From positions 1 to 64,000 of the forward strand of contig CAUBIC010000001.1 in NCBI GenBank assembly GCA_958435945.1: DNA of 64,000 bases. The letters run 5' to 3'. Within the stretch, counting starts at the first letter, position 1. Each line of letters opens with the position of its first letter. This DNA is from an uncultured Collinsella sp. GTDB taxonomy: Bacteria > Actinomycetota > Coriobacteriia > Coriobacteriales > Coriobacteriaceae. The notes under the pieces were generated by a model that worked only from the letters and a program-made list of their open reading frames with translations, ran no database searches and was not told the DNA's origin. The position numbers were made by a program, and so were the translations under genes. Positions 52,963 to 61,557 of the stretch are shown in pieces.

Positions 52963-53319
52963 ATGCAAATTAGAGGAGAGGCCGCGATTGCCTGTGGGTT
53001 CATGGCGGGCTTGGCAACGGGGCTGCTGTTCGATGGATGTTTCGACAGCTACATCAATCGATTCTGCGATTCTGATTTTCCGAGAGGCTGGCCTCGGAAA
53101 ACGGCACCGGCTCGTCAAAAGGCGGATGCGCCCATCAAGTCCCGCAGCGTGGCTGCTTCAAAAACCAAGGTGATCGTCATCAAGAACGGCAAGATTTATC
53201 ACCGTTCTGGGGGATGCAAAAACCTTCCTCAAAATGCCATTAGAACAAGCGTGCCACTGGCGACCGCGCTCAAACGAGGAAAGACCCCCTGTTCAGTATG
53301 TTGCCCGCCAGCGGCTTAG
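52963..53319 (+). CDS. Membrane-anchored Cys-rich small protein
   Basis: 118 aa. The N-terminus is a short hydrophobic anchor or signal (AAIACGFMAGLATGLLF), then a basic linker and a compact C-terminal unit KIYHRSGGCKNLP ... TSVPLATALKRGKTPCSVCCPP. The pattern YH-x-x-x-C ... ALKRGKTPC-x-x-C resembles the small Cys module appended to some secreted nucleases. AAGGAGG lies six bases before the ATG. A Cys-rich frame just after it (53349-53480, MGPCGYMGLKTCPHGMG) is too uncertain to call. Confidence 0.6.
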   Translation: MQIRGEAAIACGFMAGLATGLLFDGCFDSYINRFCDSDFPRGWPRKTAPARQKADAPIKSRSVAASKTKVIVIKNGKIYHRSGGCKNLPQNAIRTSVPLATALKRGKTPCSVCCPPAA

Positions 53320-53472
53320 ACGATTCTTCGGGGGTGTTCTGCAAGGACATGGGTCCCTGCGGATACATGGGTTTAAAAACGTGTCCGCACGGCATGGGAC
53401 ACTTACCCTGCCGCCCTGCTCTGCCGCGGCGGCATGTACCCAAACAACGATCCTCTAAGGAGTTCGATACCA

Positions 53473-53712
53473 ATGAGCGATAACACCAAGCATCTCGCAA
53501 AGAAGTGCGTCAAGGACGCGGGGCCGTGCCTCGCGTTGTGCCTTGCCGGCGCAGCGGTCGCGCTGCTGGCTGTTCTGGGGCCATTCGACGTGCTCCGAAG
53601 TGCCAGTTCTCTGCACGTTTGCATGGCCCTTGCCGGCGCCATGATGACCGGCGGCGTACTCGATCTGATTTTTTGGGTGCTCGACCCGTTTGGATGGAAG
53701 AACGAGGGGTAA
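53473..53712 (+). CDS. Small two-helix membrane protein
   Basis: 79 aa with two hydrophobic segments (CLALCLAGAAVALLAVLG; CMALAGAMMTGGVLDLIFWVL). No family recognised. AAGGAG precedes ATG 53473 by ten bases. Same strand as its neighbours. Confidence 0.55.
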   Translation: MSDNTKHLAKKCVKDAGPCLALCLAGAAVALLAVLGPFDVLRSASSLHVCMALAGAMMTGGVLDLIFWVLDPFGWKNEG

Positions 53713-53752
53713 GCCCTAAGGGATGGATACCCCGCAGCAACAGGAGGTCCCC

Positions 53753-54391
53753 GTGATCTGGTTTACCGGCGATACTCACTTTGGACACGAGAACATGCTA
53801 CGGCTTAGCGATAGGCCTTGGTCGACTGTTGCGCAGATGAACGATGCCATGGTCGCCAACATTAACAGCAAGGTTGCTGCGGATGACGAGCTCTACATCT
53901 TGGGTGACTTTAGCTTTAAGATGACGGTCCAAGACGCCTACGAGCTGCGCAAAAGCATTGCCTGCAAGCGCGTCCATCTGCTGCCCGGCAACCACGACAA
54001 AGACTGGACGCAGCCTGCGGTAGCGGATGCTTTTATCGTCGAGCCGCCCATTTGCGCGCTCAAGATCAACTGCCAAAAAATCGTGCTGAGCCACTATCCC
54101 ATGGTCGACTGGCAGGGCATGTCGCACGGCAGCTGGCATTTGCACGGGCATATCCACAGTTGCGGCGGCGCATACAACGAGTTCAACCGCAGGCAGGGAC
54201 TGCTGCGCTATGACGTGGGCGTGGACGCCAACAGCTACGCCCCGGTGAGCTTGGAGGAGCTCAAAGCTTGGTTTGCGCAGGTAGACGAGCCGATGTGTTG
54301 CGTTAAATGGCCGTGGTGGGTCAATGCCACGGGCGACGAGCAGGTCGAGCACGATCTCGAAAGTTATAAGAGGGAAGTGGTGATCCGATGA
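53753..54391 (+). CDS. Metallophosphoesterase 1
   Basis: 212-aa calcineurin-like phosphoesterase: IWFTGDTHFGHENMLR, ILGDFSFKM, LLPGNHDKDW, IVLSHYPMVDW and HLHGHIHS supply the two-metal ligands. GTG 53753 is chosen because AGGAGG ends six bases upstream; ATG 53723 would add ten residues. It overlaps the next phosphoesterase gene by 4 bp. Substrate unknown; proteins of this type are common in phages and gut actinobacteria. Confidence 0.8.
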   Translation: MIWFTGDTHFGHENMLRLSDRPWSTVAQMNDAMVANINSKVAADDELYILGDFSFKMTVQDAYELRKSIACKRVHLLPGNHDKDWTQPAVADAFIVEPPICALKINCQKIVLSHYPMVDWQGMSHGSWHLHGHIHSCGGAYNEFNRRQGLLRYDVGVDANSYAPVSLEELKAWFAQVDEPMCCVKWPWWVNATGDEQVEHDLESYKREVVIR

Positions 54392-55113
54392 CGGTCTATG
54401 TGACGGGCGATATTCACGGCGGCCTCGACATGCAAAAGCTGCGCGATTGGGACCTTGGGGATAGCCTGACGAGCGACGACTATCTCATCGTCGCGGGCGA
54501 CTTTGGCTTTCCGTGGGATTTCTCTGCCGAGGAGTGCGCCGACATCGCCTGGCTGGAATCGCGTCCCTATACCGCGCTGTTCGTCGACGGCAACCACGAG
54601 CGTTTCGATCATTGGGCGGAGCGCCCCATGGAGTTGTGGCACGGTGGGCTGACGCAGCGCCTATCGGATACCTCTCCCATCCGACGCCTGACGCGCGGCG
54701 AGGTTTTTGAGCTCGATGACTCAACGATCTTTACTATGGGCGGTGCCACGAGCGTGGACAAGGAATACCGCATACCGTATTCCAGCTGGTGGCCACAGGA
54801 GCTGCCGGACGAGCGCAACTTTGAGGAGGCGCGGGCAAAGCTCGACAGCGTGGGCTGGAAGGTCGACTACGTGATCACCCACACCTGCTCTACGCGCATG
54901 CTTTCGCCCACGCTTTATCCGGCACCCGGCTGGAATTACCCCGCCGTTGATCGGCTTACGGCATTTTTCGATGAGCTGGAAGACCACTTGGATTACAAAC
55001 GCTGGTACTACGGGCATTTCCATCGGGATGCCAACCCGGCCGAGCGCCACACCGTGCTCTACGACTGCATCGTTCGCCTGGGCGACGAACTCCAGCCCTG
55101 GGATGTTGCGTAG
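54388..55113 (+). CDS. Metallophosphoesterase 2
   Basis: 241-aa phosphoesterase from a different subfamily: VYVTGDIHGGLDMQK, IVAGDFGFPWDF, LFVDGNHERFDHW, VDYVITHTCSTRM, and YYGHFHRDANP. The ATGA overlap couples it to phosphoesterase 1. Ends 15 bp before the convergent gluQ gene with no clear terminator. Confidence 0.82.
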   Translation: MTVYVTGDIHGGLDMQKLRDWDLGDSLTSDDYLIVAGDFGFPWDFSAEECADIAWLESRPYTALFVDGNHERFDHWAERPMELWHGGLTQRLSDTSPIRRLTRGEVFELDDSTIFTMGGATSVDKEYRIPYSSWWPQELPDERNFEEARAKLDSVGWKVDYVITHTCSTRMLSPTLYPAPGWNYPAVDRLTAFFDELEDHLDYKRWYYGHFHRDANPAERHTVLYDCIVRLGDELQPWDVA

Positions 55114-55128
55114 GGGCGAGGCGTTTGG

Positions 55129-56139
55129 CTACTCGGCAGTTACAGTGATGTTCTCGCGATGCGCACGGATGACGTCCCAGCTAAAGTATTCGACCAGCTG
55201 CTTGGCAGAGCGCGGTGTGGTGTCCGGTGCGATGCCCGTTTGCCCGGCGAGCCAGCCCAGCAATGCCTCGGGTGTGCCAAAGCGGGCGCGGAGCTCGCCC
55301 AGGTCCAGATCGCGGTCGCGCTTGGAAAGGCGGCGGCCGTCCGGCGACATGAGCAGCGGAATGTGCGCGTAGTGCGGCGTGGGAAGTCCCAGCAGATGCT
55401 GCAGGTAGATTTGGCGCGGCGTGGAGCCCAGCAGGTCGCATCCGCGCACGACCTCGGTGACGCCCATGGCAGCGTCGTCGACCACCACGGCTAGCTGGTA
55501 GGCAAACACGCCGTCGCTGCGGCGCACCAAAAAATCGCCGCACTCGGTGGCGAGCGCCTCGCATTGGGCCCCGTACGTGCGGTCCACGAATTCGATCACG
55601 TCGCCTGCGAGGTCGTCGATGTCGGGCACGCGTAGGCGCGTGGCCGGGGCGCGCAGGGCACTGCGGCGGGCGACCTCTTCGGCCGAAAGGCCTCGGCAGG
55701 CGCCGCGGTAGATGGGCGTGCCGTCGCTGGCGTGCGGCGCGCTCGCGGCGTGGAGCTCGGCGCGCGTGCAAAAGCAGGGATAGGTGAGGCCGGCGTCTTG
55801 CAGCTGGTGCAAGGCGCTCTCGTACAGGTCGAGGCGATCGTGCTGGTAGTAGGGGCCTTCGTCCCACTGAAGCCCTAGCCAGGCCAGATCGTCAATCAGC
55901 TGAGCGGCAAGCTCGGGGCGCTTGCAGCGATCGTCCAGGTCCTCGATGCGCAGCACGATGTTGCCGCCCTGGCTGCGGGCCGAAAGCCACGAGCACAGGC
56001 AACTGAACACGTTGCCCAGGTGCATGCGGCCCGAGGGCGACGGGGCAAAACGGCCCACGACAGGTGCGGGAACGGAGGCGGGTTGCGACGTTGGTGCATC
56101 CGCGGCGGGCGTTACTATGTTGCGTGTTTTGATATCCAT
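55129..56139 (-). CDS. gluQ: Glutamyl-Q tRNA(Asp) synthetase
   Basis: 336-aa truncated GluRS paralogue that attaches glutamate to queuosine of tRNA(Asp). The HIGH-like GRFAPSPSGRMHLGNVF, LRIEDLDDRCKRP, the zinc site YPCFCTRAELHA...YRGACR, VVDDAAMGVTEVVRG, and the KMSKS-like RRLSKRDRDLDL are present; the anticodon-binding half is absent, as expected. The start at 56139 (MDIKTRN) lies seven bases after TATACT on the minus strand with no ribosome site, suggesting a leaderless mRNA. Confidence 0.92.
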   Translation of the reverse strand: MDIKTRNIVTPAADAPTSQPASVPAPVVGRFAPSPSGRMHLGNVFSCLCSWLSARSQGGNIVLRIEDLDDRCKRPELAAQLIDDLAWLGLQWDEGPYYQHDRLDLYESALHQLQDAGLTYPCFCTRAELHAASAPHASDGTPIYRGACRGLSAEEVARRSALRAPATRLRVPDIDDLAGDVIEFVDRTYGAQCEALATECGDFLVRRSDGVFAYQLAVVVDDAAMGVTEVVRGCDLLGSTPRQIYLQHLLGLPTPHYAHIPLLMSPDGRRLSKRDRDLDLGELRARFGTPEALLGWLAGQTGIAPDTTPRSAKQLVEYFSWDVIRAHRENITVTAE

Positions 56140-56697
56140 GCGGACGAGTATAGCGCGGGGCACGGTAGGGAAGGCGTTTCCGTGGCTCGCAAGTTGGCGG
56201 CGCTGCGCATTGCGCACGGTGGGTCTGCGGCCCAACGTCTCGATCGCCGTACGCCGACTCGGCCTCACAAACGACAGAAACCCCGGCAGCTCTTCGCAAC
56301 TGCCGGGGTTTCCGCGGAAAAGGGGGACATGATCCTCGAGCGAACGGCAAAGGGGCAAACCGTTTTCGCTCAACTGCTTTATGCCCCTCGACTGGCGGCT
56401 CAATCAGCGCATGCCGCGCCCACACAAAGCCGCTACACCTGTGACGGAGCTGTGAAGTGGTATCTATTGCTGGCGCGGGACTCAGCCCAAGAGTGTCTCA
56501 AACGACAAATTTGTTGCTGTCTGTCGATTCAACCCAATGATCCGTTTTCCTCCGTCCCCAATGGATCATTTTCCAAGTGCCGGGGTGCGGGCGTGACTTT
56601 CATCCCGTTTGGCGCTCCGGTCGCCTAGATATTCGTCATGCGTACCCGCAAACGTGGGACAATGGCGCTGTTGGTTTTACAGACAAAGGATGTGCCT
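56140..56697. other. 558-bp gap with hairpin and GGGACGGAGG repeat
   Basis: GAAACCCCGGCAG (56277-56289) pairs with CTGCCGGGGTTTC (56300-56312), a strong stem without T-tract. AATGATCC (56536-56543) and GGATCATT (56563-56570) enclose GTTTTCCTCCGTCCCC, the fullest copy of that repeat. No gene is supported. Confidence 0.65.
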
Positions 56698-58641
56698 ATG
56701 AACACCCTCGCCGTCAAAGTCAGCCGGCAGCGCCGCCCGTTTGCGCGATTTGTTTCCATTTGCGCGCTCGTCGCGTGCGCACTGCTGCTGTTGCCCGCCG
56801 TTGCACGTGCCGACGGCTACTCCATGACCCAAACCTATATCGGCGCCACGGTTGAGGCCGACGGCTCGCTGACCGTTGTCGAGGGACGCCAGTTCGATTT
56901 CGATGACGACATCAACGGCGTGTTTTGGGAGATCAATACAGGCTCTAACCAGCAGGGCGGTGCGGCGGGCGTCAATGTGCTGAGCGTCGAGGAAGACGAC
57001 ACCGCGTTTAACAAGGTCGACAGCGCAAACAAGGGTGACTCTGGCGTCTACACGGTCGAGCAGTCCGACGGCGGCGTAAAGATCAAGGTTTTCAGCCCCC
57101 ACGAGAGCGGCGATAGCGTGATCTATTACGTGAGCTACACCATGACCGGTGCGGTCATGAACTGGGCCGATACCGCTGAGCTCTACTGGAAATTTGTAGG
57201 TGACGGCTGGTCCGCGGATTCCGACGATGTCGAGATGGAAGTGTACTTCGCAAATGCCGCTGCCGGGACGGCGGCCGTCAAGGGCGATAACTTCCGCGCA
57301 TGGGGCCACGGTCCGCTGACGGGCGACGTGTCACTCGATGAGGACGAGCCCATGGTCACCTATACCATTCCCTGCGTGCATCAGGGCGAATTCGCCGAGG
57401 CACGCATCGCCTTCCCCAGCGACTGGGTGCCATGGCTTTCCGCCTCGAGCGAGGAGCGCATGTCAACGATCCTGAGCGAAGAGAAGGCGTGGGCCGACGA
57501 AGCTAACGCCCGCCGCGCTCACGCTCGCATGATTGCCAATGTACTTGCCGTACTAAGTGTTGTCGCGGCGGTGGCCTTTACCGGCACAATCGTTGTGCTC
57601 AAGCTGCGCCGCCGCAAGCCCAAGCCGCTTTTCCAGGACGAATATTTCCGCGATGTGCCTTCGGCCGACCATCCCGCCGTGCTTTCGGCCCTCATGAGCT
57701 GGAACGAGGTGCCCGATCAGGCATATATCGCCACGCTCATGAAGCTCACTGACGACCGTGTGATCAAGCTGGAACAGGCGACCGTGACTAAGGCTAAGAA
57801 GGGTCTGTTGGGGCGTGAAAAAGAAGAGCAGACGTATCGCGTGACGGTGAGTGATGCGGGTTGGAAGTCGGCCAAGGGCATTGACCACATGGTGCTCAAG
57901 GTCTTCTTTGCCGGTGCTAAGCCCGACGAGAACGGTGACCGTTCGTGCACGTTCGACGAGCTGCAGCACTACGTCAAGCAGCACGCTACACCCGTGGGCG
58001 ACAAGCTCGAGGACTATCAGAACACCGTTAAGGGCAAGCTGGCCGATAGCGAGTACGTTGCCTCGGACGGCATTGTCGCAATGGTGTTTTGCCTGGTTCT
58101 TGGTATTCTGATCGCCTGTATTCCCGCGGGATCCATCTTCTTTACCGACGGCGCACAGGCGAACATTATCGCCGCGGTTATCTCGGTGCCGATTGTGCTG
58201 GTGGGTATTGGCGTGGGCCTTACGTTCCGCCGCTTTACGCCGGAGGGCGCCGAGGTGGCGGCTCGCTGCAAGGCGCTCAAGCATTGGCTTGAGGATTTCA
58301 CGCGCCTAAAGGAGGCCGTCCCCGGCGATCTGGTCCTGTGGAATAAACTTCTGGTGATGGGTGCGGCGCTGGGTGTTTCGAAGGAAGTCCTGCGTCAGCT
58401 TGCCGAGGCTGTTCCTCCCGAGGTGCGCGAGGCCGACGGTTTCTACGACAATTACCCCTGCTACTGGTGGTACTACCATCATTACGGTACCGAGTCGCCG
58501 CTCGATTCGTTCGACGGCGTGTATCACGAGAGCATCCGTGAGCTCGCGTCGAGCTCGGACAGCTCGGGCGGCGGCGGAGGCGGCGGCTTCTCGGGCGGCG
58601 GAGGCGGCGGCGTCGGCGGAGGCGGCGGCGGAACGTTCTAA
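56698..58641 (+). CDS. DUF2207 membrane protein
   Basis: 647-aa protein of the DUF2207 family. A signal peptide (FVSICALVACALLLLPAVARA) is followed by an extracytoplasmic beta-rich domain (SMTQTYIGATVEADGSLTVV), a membrane segment near 285 (VLAVLSVVAAVAFTGTIVVL), a cytoplasmic region, two further segments (IVAMVFCLVLGILIACIPAG; IIAAVISVPIVLVGIGVGL), and a Gly-rich tail (GGGGGGGFSGGGGGG) typical of the family. AAAGGA precedes ATG 56698; an upstream frame to 56638 is not needed. Role unknown, perhaps cell envelope. Confidence 0.85.
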   Translation: MNTLAVKVSRQRRPFARFVSICALVACALLLLPAVARADGYSMTQTYIGATVEADGSLTVVEGRQFDFDDDINGVFWEINTGSNQQGGAAGVNVLSVEEDDTAFNKVDSANKGDSGVYTVEQSDGGVKIKVFSPHESGDSVIYYVSYTMTGAVMNWADTAELYWKFVGDGWSADSDDVEMEVYFANAAAGTAAVKGDNFRAWGHGPLTGDVSLDEDEPMVTYTIPCVHQGEFAEARIAFPSDWVPWLSASSEERMSTILSEEKAWADEANARRAHARMIANVLAVLSVVAAVAFTGTIVVLKLRRRKPKPLFQDEYFRDVPSADHPAVLSALMSWNEVPDQAYIATLMKLTDDRVIKLEQATVTKAKKGLLGREKEEQTYRVTVSDAGWKSAKGIDHMVLKVFFAGAKPDENGDRSCTFDELQHYVKQHATPVGDKLEDYQNTVKGKLADSEYVASDGIVAMVFCLVLGILIACIPAGSIFFTDGAQANIIAAVISVPIVLVGIGVGLTFRRFTPEGAEVAARCKALKHWLEDFTRLKEAVPGDLVLWNKLLVMGAALGVSKEVLRQLAEAVPPEVREADGFYDNYPCYWWYYHHYGTESPLDSFDGVYHESIRELASSSDSSGGGGGGGFSGGGGGGVGGGGGGTF

Positions 58642-58655
58642 CGGTCGTAAGCTAT

Positions 58656-58702
58656 GGGATGGGCTTTTCTCGACAGCCGTCGGGGAAAGCCCATCCCTTT
58701 TT
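58656..58702 (+). terminator. Terminator of the DUF2207 gene
   Basis: GGGATGGGCTTTTC pairs with GGGAAAGCCCATCCC (one G-U), followed by TTTTT. Confidence 0.9.
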
Positions 58703-58716
58703 ATGCGCTACCTACG

Positions 58717-58764
58717 AAGACTGTCCCCAACGACTAGTCACTGGGGACGTTCCTAAATGACTAG
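58717..58764. repeat. GACTAGTC-type palindromic repeat
   Basis: GTCCCCA...TGGGGAC around CGACTAGTC, then GTTCCTAAATGACTAG. Same family as 8335-8394 and 8639-8658; between two convergent genes. Confidence 0.65.
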
Positions 58765-58779
58765 GTATGGCTGCTGGGC

Positions 58780-59421
58780 CTAGGCTGTTAGGTCGAGTTC
58801 GTAGAGGAAGCTTTCGCGCGGCATGTCGTGACGGCGCTCTTCGCGGTTGGCGCGGTGCGTGGCCGTGCGCTTAAAGCCGTGCAGTTCGTAGAACTTCCAC
58901 GAGCAGTTGGAGTCGGTGTACAGGTGCGCCCTCGTCGCCCCGCGCGAGGACAGGTACGAGACTGCGGCGTCGAGCAACACCGAGCCAACGCCCAGGCCAT
59001 GGACGTCGCGATCTACGGCAAGCAGCGTGACCTCGTTGTCGTGTGGTAACGGGCTGCTTTCGAGCAGGCGGTTGTTGGTTCGGATGGTTGCGCGCACAAA
59101 CGAGAGATACTCGGCGCAGGCATCGGGCTCCAGCTCGCGCATTTGCGATAGCAGTGCGCGTTCGGTATCCAGCCAATGTTCCTTAACGGTGGCGCCGGAG
59201 CTCTGTCCCGCACGCGCGAGCGCAATGCCGCGCGCCTGACCGTCGATTACGGCAACCTGCGAAAACGTCGAAGACGAAAGGCAATAGGCGAGGTCGCACG
59301 CGGCCTCGAGGCGGTTGTACTCATCGTTATCCGAATTGTTATGCCAAAGCTGCTGCAGAATCAACGCGATGGCGTCGAAGTCTTCGGTATCAAACGGTCG
59401 GTAGAGAACCCGCGAGACCAT
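58780..59421 (-). CDS. GNAT-family acetyltransferase
   Basis: 213-aa GCN5-type N-acetyltransferase. The acetyl-CoA loop is LLAVDRDVHGLGVGSVLLDAAV (Q/RxxGxG/A form), followed by HLYTDSNCSWKFYELHGFKR. A substrate-binding N-terminal half (FDTEDFDAIALILQQLWH) has no specific match. AGAGG lies five bases before the ATG on the minus strand. Substrate unknown. Confidence 0.82.
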   Translation of the reverse strand: MVSRVLYRPFDTEDFDAIALILQQLWHNNSDNDEYNRLEAACDLAYCLSSSTFSQVAVIDGQARGIALARAGQSSGATVKEHWLDTERALLSQMRELEPDACAEYLSFVRATIRTNNRLLESSPLPHDNEVTLLAVDRDVHGLGVGSVLLDAAVSYLSSRGATRAHLYTDSNCSWKFYELHGFKRTATHRANREERRHDMPRESFLYELDLTA

Positions 59422-59698
59422 GGTGCCTCTTTCTTTTGCGGATGCATATCGAGCACAGTTCTACCACGCTATTGGCATCTAATTATGGTGCCCCTGTGTT
59501 CCATGAACTCACCGTGCCCGGTGCCGTGCCCATCCCCTCCGCTCGCAAACTTTTTCTGCATATGCGCCCGTTGCGGGGTGCATCGATGCGCTCGATGCGC
59601 TACATTGAATCAGTATTTTCAATGCCGCTGCGCGAGCGCTGCAGATCGACGTATCACCGGCTCACAGAGCACGGCGGCGTACCAGACAGGAGGACTGC

Positions 59699-61306
59699 AT
59701 GGGATCTGATGTGAAGATCGCACGCGCGTTGATCTCGGTTACCGATAAGACGGGCGTCGTCGATTTCGCACGGACGCTGGTCGATGACTTTGGCGTCGAG
59801 ATCATCTCTACGGGCGGCACGGCTCGTGCCATCGAGGACGCGGGCGTCCCCGTAACCCCCATCGAGGAGTTCACGGGCTATCCCGAGATGATGGACGGCC
59901 GCGTTAAGACCCTGCACCCCAAGGTTCACGGCGCGCTGCTGGCCCGCCGCGATTCCGAGCAGCACATGCAGGAGGCTGCTCAGCACGGCATTAAGCTGAT
60001 CGACCTGGTCGTCGTCAACCTGTACGAGTTCGAGAAGACCGTCGCCAACCCCGAGGTCACCTTCGCGGACGCCATCGAGCACATCGACATCGGTGGCCCC
60101 TCCATGCTGCGCTCTGCCGCCAAGAACGCCGCGAGCGTTACCGTCATCTCCGACCCGGCCGACTACGATGCCGTCCTGGCCGAGATGCGCGAGACCGGTG
60201 GCTGCACCACGCTTTCCACCCGTCGTCGCCTGCAGGTGAAGGTCTACCAGACCACCGCCGCCTACGACACGGCTATCTCCCGTTGGCTTGCCGCCCAGGC
60301 AAGCGACGTGGCGGACACCTCTGCCAAGCTCGAGATCTCGCTGGAGAAGGTCGACGACCTGCGCTATGGCGAGAACCCGCAGCAAAAGGCCACGGTCTAT
60401 CGCTTTGCCGAGGGCTGCGAGAATACCGCGAGCTCGCAGTTCCCGCTCGTGGGCTCCGAGCAGATCCAGGGCAAGCCGCTCAGCTACAACAACTATCTGG
60501 ATGCCGACGCCGCTTGGAACCTGGTCCGCGAGTTCGACGAGCCGGCCTGCGTGATCCTCAAGCATCAGAACCCCTGCGGCTCCGCCGTGGCCGAGGACAT
60601 CACGGCCGCCTACGACCGCGCCTTCGCCTGCGATCCCAAGAGCGCCTTCGGCGGCATCATCGCCTGCAACCGCGAGGTTCCCTATGAGCTGGTTGAGCAC
60701 TTTGCCGATCAGAACAAGCAGTTCGTCGAGGTTATCATCGCTCCGAGCTACACTGCCGAGGCGCTCGAGCGCATGGCCAAGCGCCCCAACCTGCGCGTGC
60801 TGGCCACCGGCGGCGTGGACCACGGCGCCCAGGTGGAGCTGCGCTCCGTCGACGGCGGCATGCTGGTGCAGGAGGTCGACCACGTGACCGAGGATCCTGC
60901 GACCTTTACGTTCCCCACCGACCGCAAGCCCACCGACGCCGAGATGGCCGAGCTCGAGTTTGCCTGGAAGGTCTGCAAGGGCGTCAAGTCCAACGCCATC
61001 CTGGTCTCCAAGGGTAAGGCCGGCATTGGCATGGGCCCGGGTCAGCCCAACCGCGTTGACTCTGCACTGCTTGCCTGCGAGCGCGCCGAGGACTTCTGCG
61101 AGCGCGAGGGCGTGGAGAAGGGCGGCTTTGCCTGTGCAAGCGACGCGTTCTTCCCGTTCCGCGACAACGTCGACGTGCTTGCCGCGCACGGCGTGACCTG
61201 CATCATCCAGCCCGGCGGCTCCAAGCGCGACGACGAGAGCGTCCAGGCCTGCAACGAGCATGGCATCGCGATGGTCTTCACGGGGGCCCGCCACTTCCGC
61301 CACTAA
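59699..61306 (+). CDS. purH: AICAR transformylase / IMP cyclohydrolase
   Basis: Final two steps of purine synthesis, AICAR to FAICAR to IMP. The 535-aa protein has the N-terminal MGS-like cyclohydrolase (ALISVTDKTGVVDFARTLV, STGGTARAIEDAGV, GRVKTLHPKVHGALLARR, NIGGPSMLRSAAKN-like DIGGPSMLRSAAKN) and the C-terminal transformylase (LRYGENPQQKATVYRF, KHQNPCGSAVAED, PGQPNRVDSA, DAFFPFRDNVD, QPGGSKRDDES, TGARHFRH). AGGAGG lies six bases before the ATG. The 277-bp gap upstream holds no supported gene. It recycles AICAR made by HisF. Confidence 0.97.
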   Translation: MGSDVKIARALISVTDKTGVVDFARTLVDDFGVEIISTGGTARAIEDAGVPVTPIEEFTGYPEMMDGRVKTLHPKVHGALLARRDSEQHMQEAAQHGIKLIDLVVVNLYEFEKTVANPEVTFADAIEHIDIGGPSMLRSAAKNAASVTVISDPADYDAVLAEMRETGGCTTLSTRRRLQVKVYQTTAAYDTAISRWLAAQASDVADTSAKLEISLEKVDDLRYGENPQQKATVYRFAEGCENTASSQFPLVGSEQIQGKPLSYNNYLDADAAWNLVREFDEPACVILKHQNPCGSAVAEDITAAYDRAFACDPKSAFGGIIACNREVPYELVEHFADQNKQFVEVIIAPSYTAEALERMAKRPNLRVLATGGVDHGAQVELRSVDGGMLVQEVDHVTEDPATFTFPTDRKPTDAEMAELEFAWKVCKGVKSNAILVSKGKAGIGMGPGQPNRVDSALLACERAEDFCEREGVEKGGFACASDAFFPFRDNVDVLAAHGVTCIIQPGGSKRDDESVQACNEHGIAMVFTGARHFRH

Positions 61307-61320
61307 GTAGGGAGGTGGCG

Positions 61321-61433
61321 CTGCGGCTTGCCCAGCCACCGCACCTTGCCGCTCATTCGTCGCTCGCGTACCCAAGTACGCGTCGCTCCTCTTTCACGGC
61401 AATCTGCGGCACCTGGGCAACCCTCGCCGACCT
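61321..61433. repeat. 115-bp dispersed palindromic repeat, copy 2
   Basis: Starts CTGCGGCTTGCCCAGCCACC, has CGCGTACCCAAGTACGCG at the centre, and ends GGCACCTGGGCAACCCTCG, as copy 1 at 7506-7620. Lies 15 bp after the purH stop. Confidence 0.75.
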
Positions 61434-61505
61434 GTTAGGTTGACTGGGGAGGATGGGATGTTATCTCGTCCCTTGGACTAGCCTCGCTTCTAAAATAATC
61501 TCCGC

Positions 61506-61541
61506 AAAAGACGGTCGCTCCGTTTGGAGGGCCGTCTTTTT
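61506..61541 (+). terminator. Intrinsic terminator after purH
   Basis: AAAAGACGG (61506-61514) pairs with CCGTCTTTT (61532-61540); an inner CTCC/GGAG stem with GTTT loop extends it, then T. Confidence 0.88.
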
Positions 61542-61557
61542 GGTATAAGAGGACGGA

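Noticed and set aside
53349..53483. Cys-rich small protein MGPCGYMGLKTCPHGMG...
   Set aside because: No adequately spaced ribosome site, overlaps the next gene's start, no recognised family.
59436..59714. 92-codon frame before purH
   Set aside because: Overlaps the purH start and its ribosome site; no family, Arg/Ser-rich composition.
59654..61375. 573-codon minus-strand frame
   Set aside because: Antisense of purH, which is certain.
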